The notes beneath the pieces were generated by a model. It searched no databases and was not told where the DNA came from. It worked only from the letters and a program-made list of their open reading frames with translations. Below, piece after piece: positions 16,837 to 25,940 of a stretch of DNA of 64,000 nt (within the stretch, counting starts at the first letter, position 1; each line of letters opens with the position of its first letter). A program made the translations under genes and the position numbers. The stretch lies in contig CBDATB010000013.1 of NCBI GenBank assembly GCA_965199745.1, positions 682,001 to 746,000 on the forward strand, in the 5' to 3' direction. The stretch is from CBDATB01 sp965199745. Its GTDB lineage: Bacteria > Bacteroidota > Bacteroidia > Cytophagales > Flammeovirgaceae.

Positions 16837-18423
16837 TCACAAGAGGATAATTTGAAACCTGAAGTCTAACGGTTCAAATAGTGCACATAGCTTTTCAATA
16901 AATGTTTCATCATTTATATAAAAGTTGAGCATATTTTCAGTTCGTTCCTGCAAACTGCCGTTGGGAAACAGCCTATCTTTTATTTTTTTCAATTGATTAA
17001 TCGCTGTTTGATGTTTGTGTTCCCCTGATCTCTGTATCTTCTTGCCCATACTTTCAAGTATCTTTTCTATTTTCTTACTTTCTCCTACAAAAAAACCTTG
17101 CAAAGAGGCATCTAATGCTCTTGATTTTTCTTGTATTGAAATCAATTGTTGTTGTACTGTTTCTATCTCTACATCAATATGTACGGGTCTTTCATTTAAG
17201 CTGCTGATAAGTTTATGCTTGATGATGTGTACTTCATCAAGCAGTTGATTGGGTTGAAGTGAGAGTTTTTGTATCTTTTTTTGTAAGCCGGGGTTAATTA
17301 GTAAGGCACAATTTCTTGGTACTAATATTGGAAAAGCTGTTTGGTATTTGTCAAACATAGTTTTCAATTGCAACCAATAAGCTATTTCAGCCGGTCCGCC
17401 GATATAGGCTAAGTTAGGTAAAATAAACTCTTGGTAAAGTGGTCTGAGAATAACATTTGGGCTAAAACGGTCAGGGTATTTCTCTAGCATATCTAATATT
17501 TCCTGCTGCTGAAACTTTCGGGGATCATTAACTATTTGGTACACGGTCTGATTGTTCACAGATATTTTTTCTAGTCGCTTTCTTAGTCTTTTTTCCAAGT
17601 AAAAAAGATTGATTTGTCTGGGAGAAACCTGTGTTTTATAGCCCATTATTCGTAGCTTTTCACTTTGCAAGCGAACAGTTTTATGAGCCTTATGTTCCAG
17701 CAAATCATCTTTTATAATAGGTGCAAAGTATTTTTTCAAATTACTATCATTGGCATCGATAACGAGCAAGCCCTTAGCACCAAAAAGCTCATGGACATAC
17801 TTTCGGGTAGCCGATGCTAGTGAATCTGAATTGAGGTAGGCATTTTTAAAAAAGGATGGTATTTCTTTAATATCCTCTATAATTGATATCAACTCTTTAG
17901 GGTCTAAATCCCCTACAGCACCCGAAGCATCTAGTTTTTCCCATTTGAAGGATTTATTGAAAAGTTTAAAACTACTAATTTCTTCAAAGTCATGATCTTC
18001 TGAAGCCATCCAATAAACTGGTACGAAGTGATAATCGGGATATTTCGCTCGTAGTTCATTTGCCAAGTTGATGGTCGTAATAATTTTATATATAAAATAT
18101 AAGGGTCCGGAAAAAATATTCAGTTGGTGTCCGGTCGTTACTGTGTAAGTATGCTCTTGGGCTAACAAATCTATCTGGTGCTCAGGGATACTTTCCATAT
18201 GCCGATACTGCCTGCTGATGACTTCATGCAATATTTTCCGAGTACTGGCATGATATTGTTTACGCTCGATCTGTTTTTCAAAATTTGCTATATGAGGATA
18301 CAAGCCATAGAAGCAATCTAAGCTATTATTTTGTGTAATATAATCTATTAATAGCTTTGAAAAATATCCTGTTTCTTTAAAGCAAACTTTGTAAGTATTC
18401 ATCAGGTAAGGAAAAGTCTCCAA
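16837..18423 (-). CDS. bshC: Bacillithiol biosynthesis cysteine-adding enzyme
   Basis: Putative cysteine ligase that completes bacillithiol, the low-molecular-weight thiol used by Firmicutes and many Bacteroidota. 528 residues, normal length. Signature segments are TVTTGHQLNIFSGPLYFIYK, PVYWMASEDHDFEEISSFKL, ILRPLYQEFILPNLAYIGGP followed by AEIAYWLQLK, and a coiled-coil region at about 400-470. Monocistronic by position; bshA and bshB are not in the window. Confidence 0.95.
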   Translation of the reverse strand: METFPYLMNTYKVCFKETGYFSKLLIDYITQNNSLDCFYGLYPHIANFEKQIERKQYHASTRKILHEVISRQYRHMESIPEHQIDLLAQEHTYTVTTGHQLNIFSGPLYFIYKIITTINLANELRAKYPDYHFVPVYWMASEDHDFEEISSFKLFNKSFKWEKLDASGAVGDLDPKELISIIEDIKEIPSFFKNAYLNSDSLASATRKYVHELFGAKGLLVIDANDSNLKKYFAPIIKDDLLEHKAHKTVRLQSEKLRIMGYKTQVSPRQINLFYLEKRLRKRLEKISVNNQTVYQIVNDPRKFQQQEILDMLEKYPDRFSPNVILRPLYQEFILPNLAYIGGPAEIAYWLQLKTMFDKYQTAFPILVPRNCALLINPGLQKKIQKLSLQPNQLLDEVHIIKHKLISSLNERPVHIDVEIETVQQQLISIQEKSRALDASLQGFFVGESKKIEKILESMGKKIQRSGEHKHQTAINQLKKIKDRLFPNGSLQERTENMLNFYINDETFIEKLCALFEPLDFRFQIILL

Positions 18424-18705
18424 CTAACACATCCTATTTCTAAATAAAGCGCAAAAGCAGGCAACTATTTAGTTGGTAGTTGTGGGATATTTAAAAAAAA
18501 ATTTAAGGATTTAAAGATTTTAAACTGTTTGCAGAGAGAAGACAGAAAGATGAGTGAACACTAAATGATTAAAAAATTAATAGCTTAAAGTAGATTGAGA
18601 TTTAGTTTTTTCCGAATAGTTAAAAAAAATTAAAAATTTTAAACTTAATTTTTTTTCTTTCGTATAACCCTATAAGTATTCGCTACTCAAACGCGTAAGG
18701 ACTGA

Positions 18706-18805
18706 GAGCCGGGTTGCTCGTAAAAAAACGGCTCATCATTTTCGCTAAAAGGTAAGATGCTTGACCAAAAAAAGAAGGCAAAAGGCAAAGCCTTTCGCTT
18801 TCTTT
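18706..18805 (+). ncRNA. Candidate structured RNA with terminator-like hairpin
   Basis: Two inverted repeats lie in a gene-free region. GAGCCG at 18706-18711 pairs with CGGCTC at 18729-18734. A 16-base arm at 18771-18786 pairs with 18790-18805 across a three-A loop, with one mismatch and one G-U. The second hairpin is flanked by A-rich and U-rich sides, so it could terminate in either direction. Minus strand: the arm is followed by seven T. No match to tmRNA, RNase P or SRP conserved blocks was seen. Strand and identity are uncertain. Confidence 0.35.
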
Positions 18806-19113
18806 ATTTAATCGCATCATCATCACGCAAATATATACGTAAATTTCAATTAAAGTATTGCTTTTTCAAAGAAAAAAAGTAAATTCTCAAGTTATTCTTT
18901 GTTTGTTCACACAGATAATTTATAACAAAAAAAATATGTAATTTTTGTCATATTGCTTTCTGAGTTCTTTCCTGCGAAATTGTCACTATCATCGTCAGAC
19001 CCCCCCACTCATTTGTTATTAATTAATTTCTCTACACGTAAGTATTGTCTCAATTAAGACTTGTTAATTTTGTTTTACAGTTCCCTACTATTTATTTTTC
19101 TATTGAATTCACA

Positions 19114-19121
19114 TATCTTTG
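19114..19121 (+). promoter_or_regulatory. -7 promoter element for tatA
   Basis: TATCTTTG fits TAnnTTTG and lies 23 bases before the tatA ATG. No TTG at the expected -33 spacing was found, so this is a half match. Confidence 0.45.
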
Positions 19122-19144
19122 CAATAAACTAAAAAATAGACATA

Positions 19145-19366
19145 ATGAGTTACTTATTAAACATCTTGTTATTTGGTATGCCGGGGGGCTGGGAAATGGT
19201 TGTTATTGCTTTGGTGGTTTTGTTACTTTTTGGTGCAAAGAAAATTCCCGAATTAGCGCGAGGAATCGGAAGAGGCATCAGAGAGTTCAAAGATGCTACC
19301 AAAGAAATTAAAAAAGAAATAGAAATCGAAGAGGGTGGCAACACCGCCTCTAAACCTAAGGGTTAG
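19145..19366 (+). CDS. tatA: Sec-independent protein translocase subunit TatA/E
   Basis: 73 residues: a short N-terminus, one membrane helix with the polar entry GGWEMVVIALVVLLLFGAKK, the hinge KKIPELARGIGRGIREFKDA, and a charged amphipathic tail. This is the standard TatA layout and size. It forms the twin-arginine translocation pore with TatC, which is not in the window. gatA follows 57 bases downstream on the same strand, as it does in other Bacteroidota. Confidence 0.93.
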   Translation: MSYLLNILLFGMPGGWEMVVIALVVLLLFGAKKIPELARGIGRGIREFKDATKEIKKEIEIEEGGNTASKPKG

Positions 19367-19423
19367 TGAACAGATGGATCGATACCATAATCAAGATACT
19401 CTTCACTAGAGACACAGAAGAAA

Positions 19424-20842
19424 TTGTATAGTTCATTCAGAGAAATCAGTGCGGCGATAGCAGTCAAACGTCTAACCTGCAAAAAACTGGTGAGGTTCTA
19501 TCTCGAGCAGATAGCTGCACAAAAAGATCTAAACGTATTTTTGGAAGTCTATGGTGAAGAGGCACTATCAAGGGCTGAACAAATAGACAATAAAATTGCT
19601 CGAGGAACTGCTGGTAAACTTGCTGGCATGGTTGTCGGGCTGAAAGATGTTATTTGCTACCAAGACCATTCTTTGCAGGCTTCATCGAAAATTCTTGATA
19701 CGTTTGTCGCTCAGTTTTCTGCTACTGCAACAGAAAGGCTACTGGCTGAAGATGCTATTATCATCGGTCGTCAGAATTGCGATGAGTTTGCGATGGGTTC
19801 TTCTAATGAAAACTCTGCTTTTGGTGCTACTAAAAACAATATAGACCCTACCCGTGTACCGGGTGGATCTTCCGGTGCTTGTGCTGTGTCGGTTTCCGCT
19901 AATATGTGTTTGGTTGCTTTAGGGTCAGATACTGGTGGTTCAGTACGCCAGCCGGCAGCCTTTTGTGGGGTGGTGGGTACCAAACCTACTTATTCGCGCA
20001 TTTCAAGGCATGGACTGATTGCTTATGCTTCTTCTTTTGATACTATCGGTATTTTATCAAAGAACATTCCTGATGCTGCTCTAGTATTAGAAGTAATTGC
20101 TGGAAAAGATAACTTTGATAGCACAGTTTCTCAGCGTCCTAATCGGGAATATACGAAAATGTTAACACAAAATAAAAAAAATAAAATAGCTTATATTAAA
20201 GAAACTATTGGAAGCCAAGGGATTAATAGTGAAATAAAGCAAAAAACTTTAGAAAAAATCGACTATCTAAAACAAGATGGTCATCAAGTAGAAGAGGTTA
20301 CTTTTCCGTTATTAGAATATGTTTTACCTACCTACTATATTCTTACTACAGCGGAAGCTAGCACTAACCTGTCTCGTTACGACGGTGTTCGTTATGGTTA
20401 TAGAAGTAAAGATATAAATAATTTGGAGTCGATGTATAAAAAAACTCGCTCCGAAGGTTTTGGTCCGGAAGTAAAGCGCAGAATTATGCTGGGTACTTTC
20501 GTATTAAGTGCGAGTTATTATGACGCATATTTTACAAAAGCCCAGAAAGTAAGAAGAATGATTAAAGAGCAAACAGAGGCTTTATTGAGTATTTATGATT
20601 TTTTGGTCTTGCCCACTACACCGAGTACGGCTTTTGCGGCTGGTAAGTTTGGCAGGCATAATGTGTTGGAAATATACCTTGCCGATTTGTTTACTGTTCA
20701 GGCTTCGGTAGCAGGTGTTCCGGCAATTTCAGTACCCAACGGTATTGATTCTGAAGGCTTGCCTATTGGTTTTCAAGTAATGGCAAATCGCTTTTGCGAA
20801 GATAAGCTTTTCGCTTTTTGTAACTACTTGATGCAAGTATAG
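19424..20842 (+). CDS. gatA: Glutamyl-tRNA(Gln) amidotransferase subunit A
   Basis: Amidase subunit of GatCAB, which converts Glu-tRNA(Gln) to Gln-tRNA(Gln). 472 residues. The amidase signature is intact: Lys in GLKDVI, RVPGGSSGACAVSV, and the Ser of SDTGGSVRQPAAFCGVVGTK. The best start is TTG at 19424, giving MYSSFREIS like other Bacteroidota GatA; no ATG is available nearby. gatB and gatC are not adjacent. Co-directional with tatA. Confidence 0.95.
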   Translation: MYSSFREISAAIAVKRLTCKKLVRFYLEQIAAQKDLNVFLEVYGEEALSRAEQIDNKIARGTAGKLAGMVVGLKDVICYQDHSLQASSKILDTFVAQFSATATERLLAEDAIIIGRQNCDEFAMGSSNENSAFGATKNNIDPTRVPGGSSGACAVSVSANMCLVALGSDTGGSVRQPAAFCGVVGTKPTYSRISRHGLIAYASSFDTIGILSKNIPDAALVLEVIAGKDNFDSTVSQRPNREYTKMLTQNKKNKIAYIKETIGSQGINSEIKQKTLEKIDYLKQDGHQVEEVTFPLLEYVLPTYYILTTAEASTNLSRYDGVRYGYRSKDINNLESMYKKTRSEGFGPEVKRRIMLGTFVLSASYYDAYFTKAQKVRRMIKEQTEALLSIYDFLVLPTTPSTAFAAGKFGRHNVLEIYLADLFTVQASVAGVPAISVPNGIDSEGLPIGFQVMANRFCEDKLFAFCNYLMQV

Positions 20843-20900
20843 ATACTACTTTGGCTTTGCTTTGAGTGGAGACATATTCTTAGCCACCAATGATTTTCCA

Positions 20901-21479
20901 ATGAAAAAATATTATACTATCACTGTTTTTTTTATCATGGGAATCTGGATTTCTTCTTTAGGGCAGCAAGCTAGACAGAACGAAGATGATCCGTTTATAA
21001 ACCCTTATAAATACAATCCCTTAAAAGCAGCACTGTTGTCGGCTGCTTTGCCCGGAGCAGGGCAAATTTACAATAAGAAACTTTGGTTTGTACGATTGCC
21101 TGTCATTTATGGCGGTTTTCTTACCCTAGGGCTGATTATTGGCTCTAGCCACGCCAGATATATAGACTCTCGTAATGCCTTGATCTATGCCTTAGATAAT
21201 GACGAGACTACCACTCCCGAACAGATTAACGTCCTATTTGCAAATTCTACTAATGAGTCATTGCGTTCTAATAGAGAGTTTTTTAGATATAACAGAGACC
21301 TGACCATAATATTTACTGTTCTGTGGTATGGAATCAATGTAGCAGAGGCTGCGGTAACTGCCCACCTGCTCGATTTTGATGTGAGTGATGATCTATCTGC
21401 TCGTATCAGACCTTCTGTAAAGCAGACTATTTATAGTGAGCTAGTGCCTACTCTAACAGTCACTTTCATGTTGAGGTGA
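20901..21479 (+). CDS. DUF5683 domain membrane protein
   Basis: 192 residues from the ATG at 20901, which opens a proper signal peptide (YYTITVFFIMGIWISSLGQQ); an earlier ATG at 20862 would spoil it. The body has KAALLSAALPGAGQIYNKKL, typical of DUF5683, and membrane segments around 70-90 and 140-160. This family is common and uncharacterised in Bacteroidota. It follows gatA by 58 bases on the same strand. Confidence 0.75.
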   Translation: MKKYYTITVFFIMGIWISSLGQQARQNEDDPFINPYKYNPLKAALLSAALPGAGQIYNKKLWFVRLPVIYGGFLTLGLIIGSSHARYIDSRNALIYALDNDETTTPEQINVLFANSTNESLRSNREFFRYNRDLTIIFTVLWYGINVAEAAVTAHLLDFDVSDDLSARIRPSVKQTIYSELVPTLTVTFMLR

Positions 21480-21565
21480 ACAAAGTATATTAGTTAACTC
21501 TTGAATAACCCTTTGCCAAAATATTTTAATGATTTTGGTTGAAAATTTTACAAAAAATTCAAGGT

Positions 21566-22054
21566 ATGGCCAAGCATAAATCCACACTTTCCCATATTGA
21601 TCAAAACAACTATCCTACAATGGTAGACGTGGCGAATAAACAAGTGAGTGAAAGAATTGCCCGAGCGCGTAGCATCGTGCTTGCTAATGACGAAATAATG
21701 GCACATTTTAGCGATGGAGAAATTCAAAGCCCCAAGGGTGCAGTATTTCAAACAGCTATTATTGCAGGTACCATGGCAGCTAAAAAAACTGCCGATTTGA
21801 TTCCTTTTTGCCACCCCCTGCCTCTAGATAGTTGCCGTATTCATATTACGGTGAATGAAAAAAAAGAGATTATAATAAATTGTAGTGCCAAAGTAAGGGC
21901 TAAAACAGGCGTAGAAATGGAGTCTCTGACGGGTGCAACTGTAGCTGCCCTAACAATTTACGATATGTGCAAGGCATTGTCTCATCATATATACATCAAA
22001 GAAATAAAACTAATAGAAAAGAGTGGAGGGAAAAACGATTTTTTAATGGATTAG
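21566..22054 (+). CDS. moaC: Cyclic pyranopterin monophosphate synthase
   Basis: MoaC, which works with MoaA in the first step of molybdenum cofactor synthesis. 162 residues from the ATG at 21566; a TTG at 21539 would add nine residues not seen in the family. Family features are LSHIDQNNYPTMVDVANKQV, GTMAAKKTADLIPFCHPLPL (with the conserved CHPL) and TGVEMESLTGATVAALTIYD followed by MCKA. No other moa/moe gene is in the window, so it stands alone. Confidence 0.95.
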   Translation: MAKHKSTLSHIDQNNYPTMVDVANKQVSERIARARSIVLANDEIMAHFSDGEIQSPKGAVFQTAIIAGTMAAKKTADLIPFCHPLPLDSCRIHITVNEKKEIIINCSAKVRAKTGVEMESLTGATVAALTIYDMCKALSHHIYIKEIKLIEKSGGKNDFLMD

Positions 22055-22144
22055 TGCTGCTAAGTTTTTAGTAAATGCTTTTATTGTTAAGTTTGTAAAT
22101 TACTACAAAATATTGCGGCAGCTAAACTTCTCAAACCTCTGTTC

Positions 22145-23233
22145 ATGTCAATGCCAAATCAGCAAAAAGTGCTACAATCATTAAATCCTAATCGAATTGT
22201 TTTGCCGGTTTTTATTGGGTTGGGGGCAGTAATTTACCTGTTGCTTTCCAAAGATAATTTTGATTTTAATGAGATACTCGGTAACTTGAAGAAAGCGAAA
22301 AGTGTATGGATATTTTCCGCTTTTGTGGTACTGCTCATCCGCGACTTGGGTTATATGTATCGTATTCGGCATCTGACAGAGCAAGGGCTTGGCTGGACGG
22401 CCTCATTTTATGTGATTATTCTTTGGGAATTTGCCTCTGCTGTAACCCCTTCAATTGTAGGGGGTACGGCAGCGGCTATCTTTATCCTAAATCGCGAGAA
22501 AATATCAATGGGTAAATCTATGGCATATGTAATGTTGACAGCCATGTTCGACAATATGTTTTTTATCATTACTTCACTGCTAATTATACTACTTATTCCT
22601 TTTCAAATATTTCCGACTGCGACCAATACCTTCACCTTACTAAGCATGGCAATGACGCTGAAAAGCGTATTTATTTTTAGTGTTACAATAGTTCTTGCCT
22701 ATACATTCATCATGTTCTATGGTTTGTTTATTAATCCGAGAGGCTTCAAATGGTTATTAATAAAATTATCTTCAAACAAGTTGATGAGACGATGGAAAAG
22801 CAGTGCTGCACGCAACGGTGATGAAGTAATTATTGCCTCAGCAATTATCCGTAAAAAACAATTCGATTACTGGCTAAAGGCTGCTGTCTCAACTTTATTT
22901 ATCTGGCTTTCGCGTTATTTTATGCTCAATTGTATTGTTGCTGCTTTCACAGGACTCAATCTTTCAGAACACTTGCTAATCATGTGCCGTCAAGTAGTCA
23001 TGTGGGTAGTTATGTTAGCTTCTCCTACACCGGGAAGTACAGGTACGGCAGAACTTACTTTTGATTTGTTTTTTAGTGAATTTTTTAGTGTTGCTGGCTT
23101 GAGCCTGGTAGTAGCTTTATTTTGGCGTTTATTCACCTATTATGCCTATCTGATTGTTGGGGTTGTTGTTTTCCCGCGATGGTTACGCAGAGCATTGATT
23201 AAGCAAAAAAAACATAAGTTAGCGGTTAACTAG
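22145..23233 (+). CDS. Flippase-like integral membrane protein (LPG synthase TM / AglD family)
   Basis: 362 residues with about eight hydrophobic segments. Family features are KSVWIFSAFVVLLIRDLGYM near the start, WEFASAVTPSIVGGTAAAIF, TAMFDNMFFIITSLLIILL and the C-terminal SPTPGSTGTAELTFDLFF. This is the UPF0104/YbhN membrane domain (PF03706 type); members occur with glycolipid or phospholipid modification, but the substrate here is unknown. Next gene on the same strand is an ABC permease 43 bases downstream. Confidence 0.8.
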   Translation: MSMPNQQKVLQSLNPNRIVLPVFIGLGAVIYLLLSKDNFDFNEILGNLKKAKSVWIFSAFVVLLIRDLGYMYRIRHLTEQGLGWTASFYVIILWEFASAVTPSIVGGTAAAIFILNREKISMGKSMAYVMLTAMFDNMFFIITSLLIILLIPFQIFPTATNTFTLLSMAMTLKSVFIFSVTIVLAYTFIMFYGLFINPRGFKWLLIKLSSNKLMRRWKSSAARNGDEVIIASAIIRKKQFDYWLKAAVSTLFIWLSRYFMLNCIVAAFTGLNLSEHLLIMCRQVVMWVVMLASPTPGSTGTAELTFDLFFSEFFSVAGLSLVVALFWRLFTYYAYLIVGVVVFPRWLRRALIKQKKHKLAVN

Positions 23234-23276
23234 TTAAGAATGTGTTTGAAAAAAAATATTTGTCATCTGTTATTTT

Positions 23277-24896
23277 ATGGCAAAAATTGAAAACTTTCGC
23301 CTCAATATTTGGTCAGTATTCACAATTACATTGGCATTGCTGATTACAGTACCCATTTTGTTTATCTTGCTGAGCTTAGCCGAAAAAAGTGATAAGACAT
23401 GGCAGCATATTGTCTATACACTATTGCCCCGCTACTTATGGCATTCTTCTTTACTGACCTCAGGTGTCGCGCTTTTGAGTGTTGTCGGCGGTCTATCCAC
23501 TGCTTGGTTAGTAACAGCCTACGAATTTCCAATGCGCCGATACTTTGAATGGCTTTTGGCTTTACCCCTAGCAGTACCCACCTATATCGTTGCTTACATC
23601 TACGCAGTCATGACGGGATATACCGGTGTTTTTTCAGATATTTGTCGTTATTTTGGCTGGGCAAATGCTTTTCCTTTGGATATTATGAACTTGGGTGGAG
23701 CTATTTTTATTATTTCTTTTGTTTTATACCCTTATGTTTATCTTATCAACCGTTCGGTTTTTTTGCTGCAATCGCAATCCATTATTGAAGTATCAAGGGT
23801 CTTGGGTAAGCCTATGTGGTATGCTTTCTTCAAGGTTGCTCTTCCATTAGCCAGACCGGCTATTGCAGCCAGTGTATTTCTCATCACTATGGATGTGCTG
23901 AACGAATATGGGGCAGTCAAATACTATGGAGTAACAACTTTCACTACGGGTATATTTAAGGCTTGGTTTTCTATGGGCAATGTCCATGCGGCTATTAAAC
24001 TGTCGGCTGTATTACTGATTATTGTCGTACTATTGGTTTGGTTTGAAAGAAAAGTACGTGCCGGTCAAAAATATGCTTCCAACCAGCCTTCCTACAAGGT
24101 TTTACAGCGTAAAAAACTGTCTCATCTTCCAGGTGTCCTAGCTTTTTTTGTATGCCTAATACCCACACTTTTAGGTTTTTTTATACCTGTTGGTCAACTA
24201 TTGGTATGGACACTAGGGAGCTATCAAGAGGTCGTTCACAACGATTTTTGGCATTGGGTACTTAACAGCTTATGGCTAGCAGTAGTAGCGGCTTTTGTTA
24301 CTGTATCTATCGCTATTATTATTAGCTATACTTTGCGTTTGCATACTCATCCTTTTATCAATGTACTAGCTAATATTGCGAATATGGGTTACACAGTACC
24401 CGGTGCAGTAATTGCTATTGGCGTAATGGTTAGTTTCCTCGGCTTTGATAAATCACTCAAATCACTATTTAACCATTTGGGTTGGCAAATGGGCTTATTA
24501 TTGAGTGGTACAGCAATTTCGTTAATTTTTGCTTATTTGGTACGTTTTCTGGCTGTTGCTTATCATCCGATTACTTCGGGCTTTGAAAAATCTGCCAAAA
24601 GCGTAGATGAAGCTTCCCAGTCCTTAGGGGCATCTTCTATAAAAACACTCTTTCGCATTACGCTGCCCACACTCAAATGGCCTATAGCTACGGCTTATAT
24701 CTTGGTTTTTGTAGAGACACTCAAAGAACTGCCGCTAAGTATTATTTTACGCCCTTTTAATTTTGATACGCTAGCAATTAAAGCATATGAATTAGCTAAC
24801 GAAGAACTCATCCAATTAGCAGCAGTTCCTTCTCTGATTATTGTGTTATTTAGTGCTATATCTGTACTTTTTGCCATTGAGCTGTTGGAAAATTAA
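23277..24896 (+). CDS. Iron(III)-type ABC transporter permease (FbpB/SfuB-like)
   Basis: 539 residues with two binding-protein-dependent permease units and about 12 membrane helices. The first unit has the EAA-like loop IIEVSRVLGKPMWYAFFKVA followed by LPLARPAI, the second has VDEASQSLGASSIKTLFRIT then LPTLKWPI. Double-unit permeases of this kind belong to ferric iron uptake systems. Neither the ATPase nor the periplasmic binding protein is adjacent, so the partners must be elsewhere. Confidence 0.85.
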   Translation: MAKIENFRLNIWSVFTITLALLITVPILFILLSLAEKSDKTWQHIVYTLLPRYLWHSSLLTSGVALLSVVGGLSTAWLVTAYEFPMRRYFEWLLALPLAVPTYIVAYIYAVMTGYTGVFSDICRYFGWANAFPLDIMNLGGAIFIISFVLYPYVYLINRSVFLLQSQSIIEVSRVLGKPMWYAFFKVALPLARPAIAASVFLITMDVLNEYGAVKYYGVTTFTTGIFKAWFSMGNVHAAIKLSAVLLIIVVLLVWFERKVRAGQKYASNQPSYKVLQRKKLSHLPGVLAFFVCLIPTLLGFFIPVGQLLVWTLGSYQEVVHNDFWHWVLNSLWLAVVAAFVTVSIAIIISYTLRLHTHPFINVLANIANMGYTVPGAVIAIGVMVSFLGFDKSLKSLFNHLGWQMGLLLSGTAISLIFAYLVRFLAVAYHPITSGFEKSAKSVDEASQSLGASSIKTLFRITLPTLKWPIATAYILVFVETLKELPLSIILRPFNFDTLAIKAYELANEELIQLAAVPSLIIVLFSAISVLFAIELLEN

Positions 24897-24987
24897 TGCT
24901 TGGTGCAGCAAAATTATTTATAGTATTAAATTACCTGACGGTTTTGTTGAGTCGTTCGACATGGTTGGTTTGACTGTCTCTTTGCCG

Positions 24988-25027
24988 AATTTTCCATATA
25001 CCTGCCGTGGCAGGCGTATGGAAAATT
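24988..25027. repeat. 40-bp inverted repeat (hairpin)
   Basis: Arm AATTTTCCATATACCTGCC at 24988-25006, loop GT, second arm at 25009-25027. Seventeen Watson-Crick pairs plus one G-U and one mismatch. It lies 90 bases after the permease gene. No long T run follows, so it may be an intergenic repeat or mRNA-stabilising hairpin rather than a terminator. Confidence 0.6.
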
Positions 25028-25279
25028 TCCAGAACTCGCCAGATTGCAGTGCCTCAACAATTCATGGGGTAGTTTGCTCTGAAATGTCTGTAGGAACTCA
25101 TGCTCCTTTCACCTGTGGAAACTACCTGTTCTTGCCGTTAACGCCTATCTAGACGCATATATGGCAGTCTTTTATCTCTTTTTTTATGTAAAAACAATAT
25201 AGATCACACATAAATTATCACTACTAAATTATTTTCATCATATTGCCTGAAAAATTTCAATTCTTAATTCTCTAATGTA

Positions 25280-25287
25280 TAATTTTG
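25280..25287 (+). promoter_or_regulatory. -7 promoter element for rpmH
   Basis: TAATTTTG fits TAnnTTTG, 37 bases before the rpmH ATG. No TTG at the expected spacing. Confidence 0.35.
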
Positions 25288-25324
25288 TACTTTTTAATTT
25301 CTTCTTTTAAAGAAGCACCAAATC

Positions 25325-25483
25325 ATGAAAAGAACATATCAACCTTCCAATCGCAAAAGAAAAAATAAACACGGCTTTCGTGAAAGAATGAGTTCCCCTG
25401 CTGGAAAAGCTGTATTGGCAAGAAGGAGAGCAAAGAGAAGAAAAAAACTAACGATTTCAGACGAACATAGGCGTAAGTGCTAG
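25325..25483 (+). CDS. rpmH: 50S ribosomal protein L34
   Basis: 52 residues: MKRTYQPSNRKRKNKHGFRE continuing RMSSPAGKAVLARRRAKRRK, the unmistakable L34 sequence, ending SDEHRRKC. Highly basic, as expected. It is too short for many gene finders. L34 is often followed by rnpA; here no rnpA can be read downstream. Confidence 0.97.
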   Translation: MKRTYQPSNRKRKNKHGFRERMSSPAGKAVLARRRAKRRKKLTISDEHRRKC

Positions 25484-25940
25484 TTTTGTGTTTATCGGTG
25501 TATAGAACAAGCTTTTGACTCAGTTACTCACCCAGCTACAAGGAATTTACGGTGGGGATAAAAGATATTCATACCCATTCATCGTAGCAATTTCACCAGC
25601 AAGGACTCAAGTTAGTTATCGGAGATCTATCATTGAATCGTTTAGTCTGTCTTTGGTCTAGAACACTCTGGGCGTTGAAAGCCAAAAAATGCTTTTGCAC
25701 ACGTTATCGGCTTGTATTAGTCGCCTACCACCTTTCTCGGATAGAAAATCCATCGACCGGACTAAACTCAAAAGAGATGTTACAGCACAACTTAACCAAT
25801 GCAAATTCTAAGTGCAAGCGTATTGTAAAGAAAAAAACCAAAAATATGGTAATAAATTAATATTAACTGTACATTTGAGGTTTCTGACCTAGAACACCAC
25901 AGCATGTTCTGCTTGATTTAGTATTCAAAATAAGACTCAC
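25484..25940. other. Intergenic region after rpmH, possible coding relic
   Basis: 457 bases. One plus-strand frame reads YPFIVAISPARTQVSY, hits a stop near 25660, then continues with RLPPFSDRKSIDRTKLKRDV to a stop near 25810. The second piece is protein-like but unrecognised. I take the region as a possible decayed gene, not a supported CDS. TACATTTG at 25870-25877 fits a -7 element for the SiaB gene. Confidence 0.3.

Larger units (their letters stand above)
18424..19144. other. Long intergenic region between bshC and tatA
   Basis: 721 bases between divergent genes, very AT-rich (poly-A/T runs at 18480-18660), with no supported ORF. It contains the candidate structured RNA or terminator at 18706-18805 and the tatA -7 element near 19114. 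A run of nine C at about 19000 (gacccccccac) stands out in this AT-rich context. Confidence 0.5.
24897..25324. other. Intergenic region before rpmH
   Basis: 428 bases. The part to about 25150 has a higher GC content than its surroundings and holds the inverted repeat at 24988-25027. The rest is AT-rich with a -7 element for rpmH. A plus-strand frame stays open to 25152 but continues from inside the permease gene in another frame and has no recognisable content. Confidence 0.4.

Noticed and set aside
24841..25152. Plus-strand ORF running out of the permease gene into the intergenic region
   Set aside because: Starts inside the permease in another frame and has no recognisable content; the palindrome explains part of its openness.
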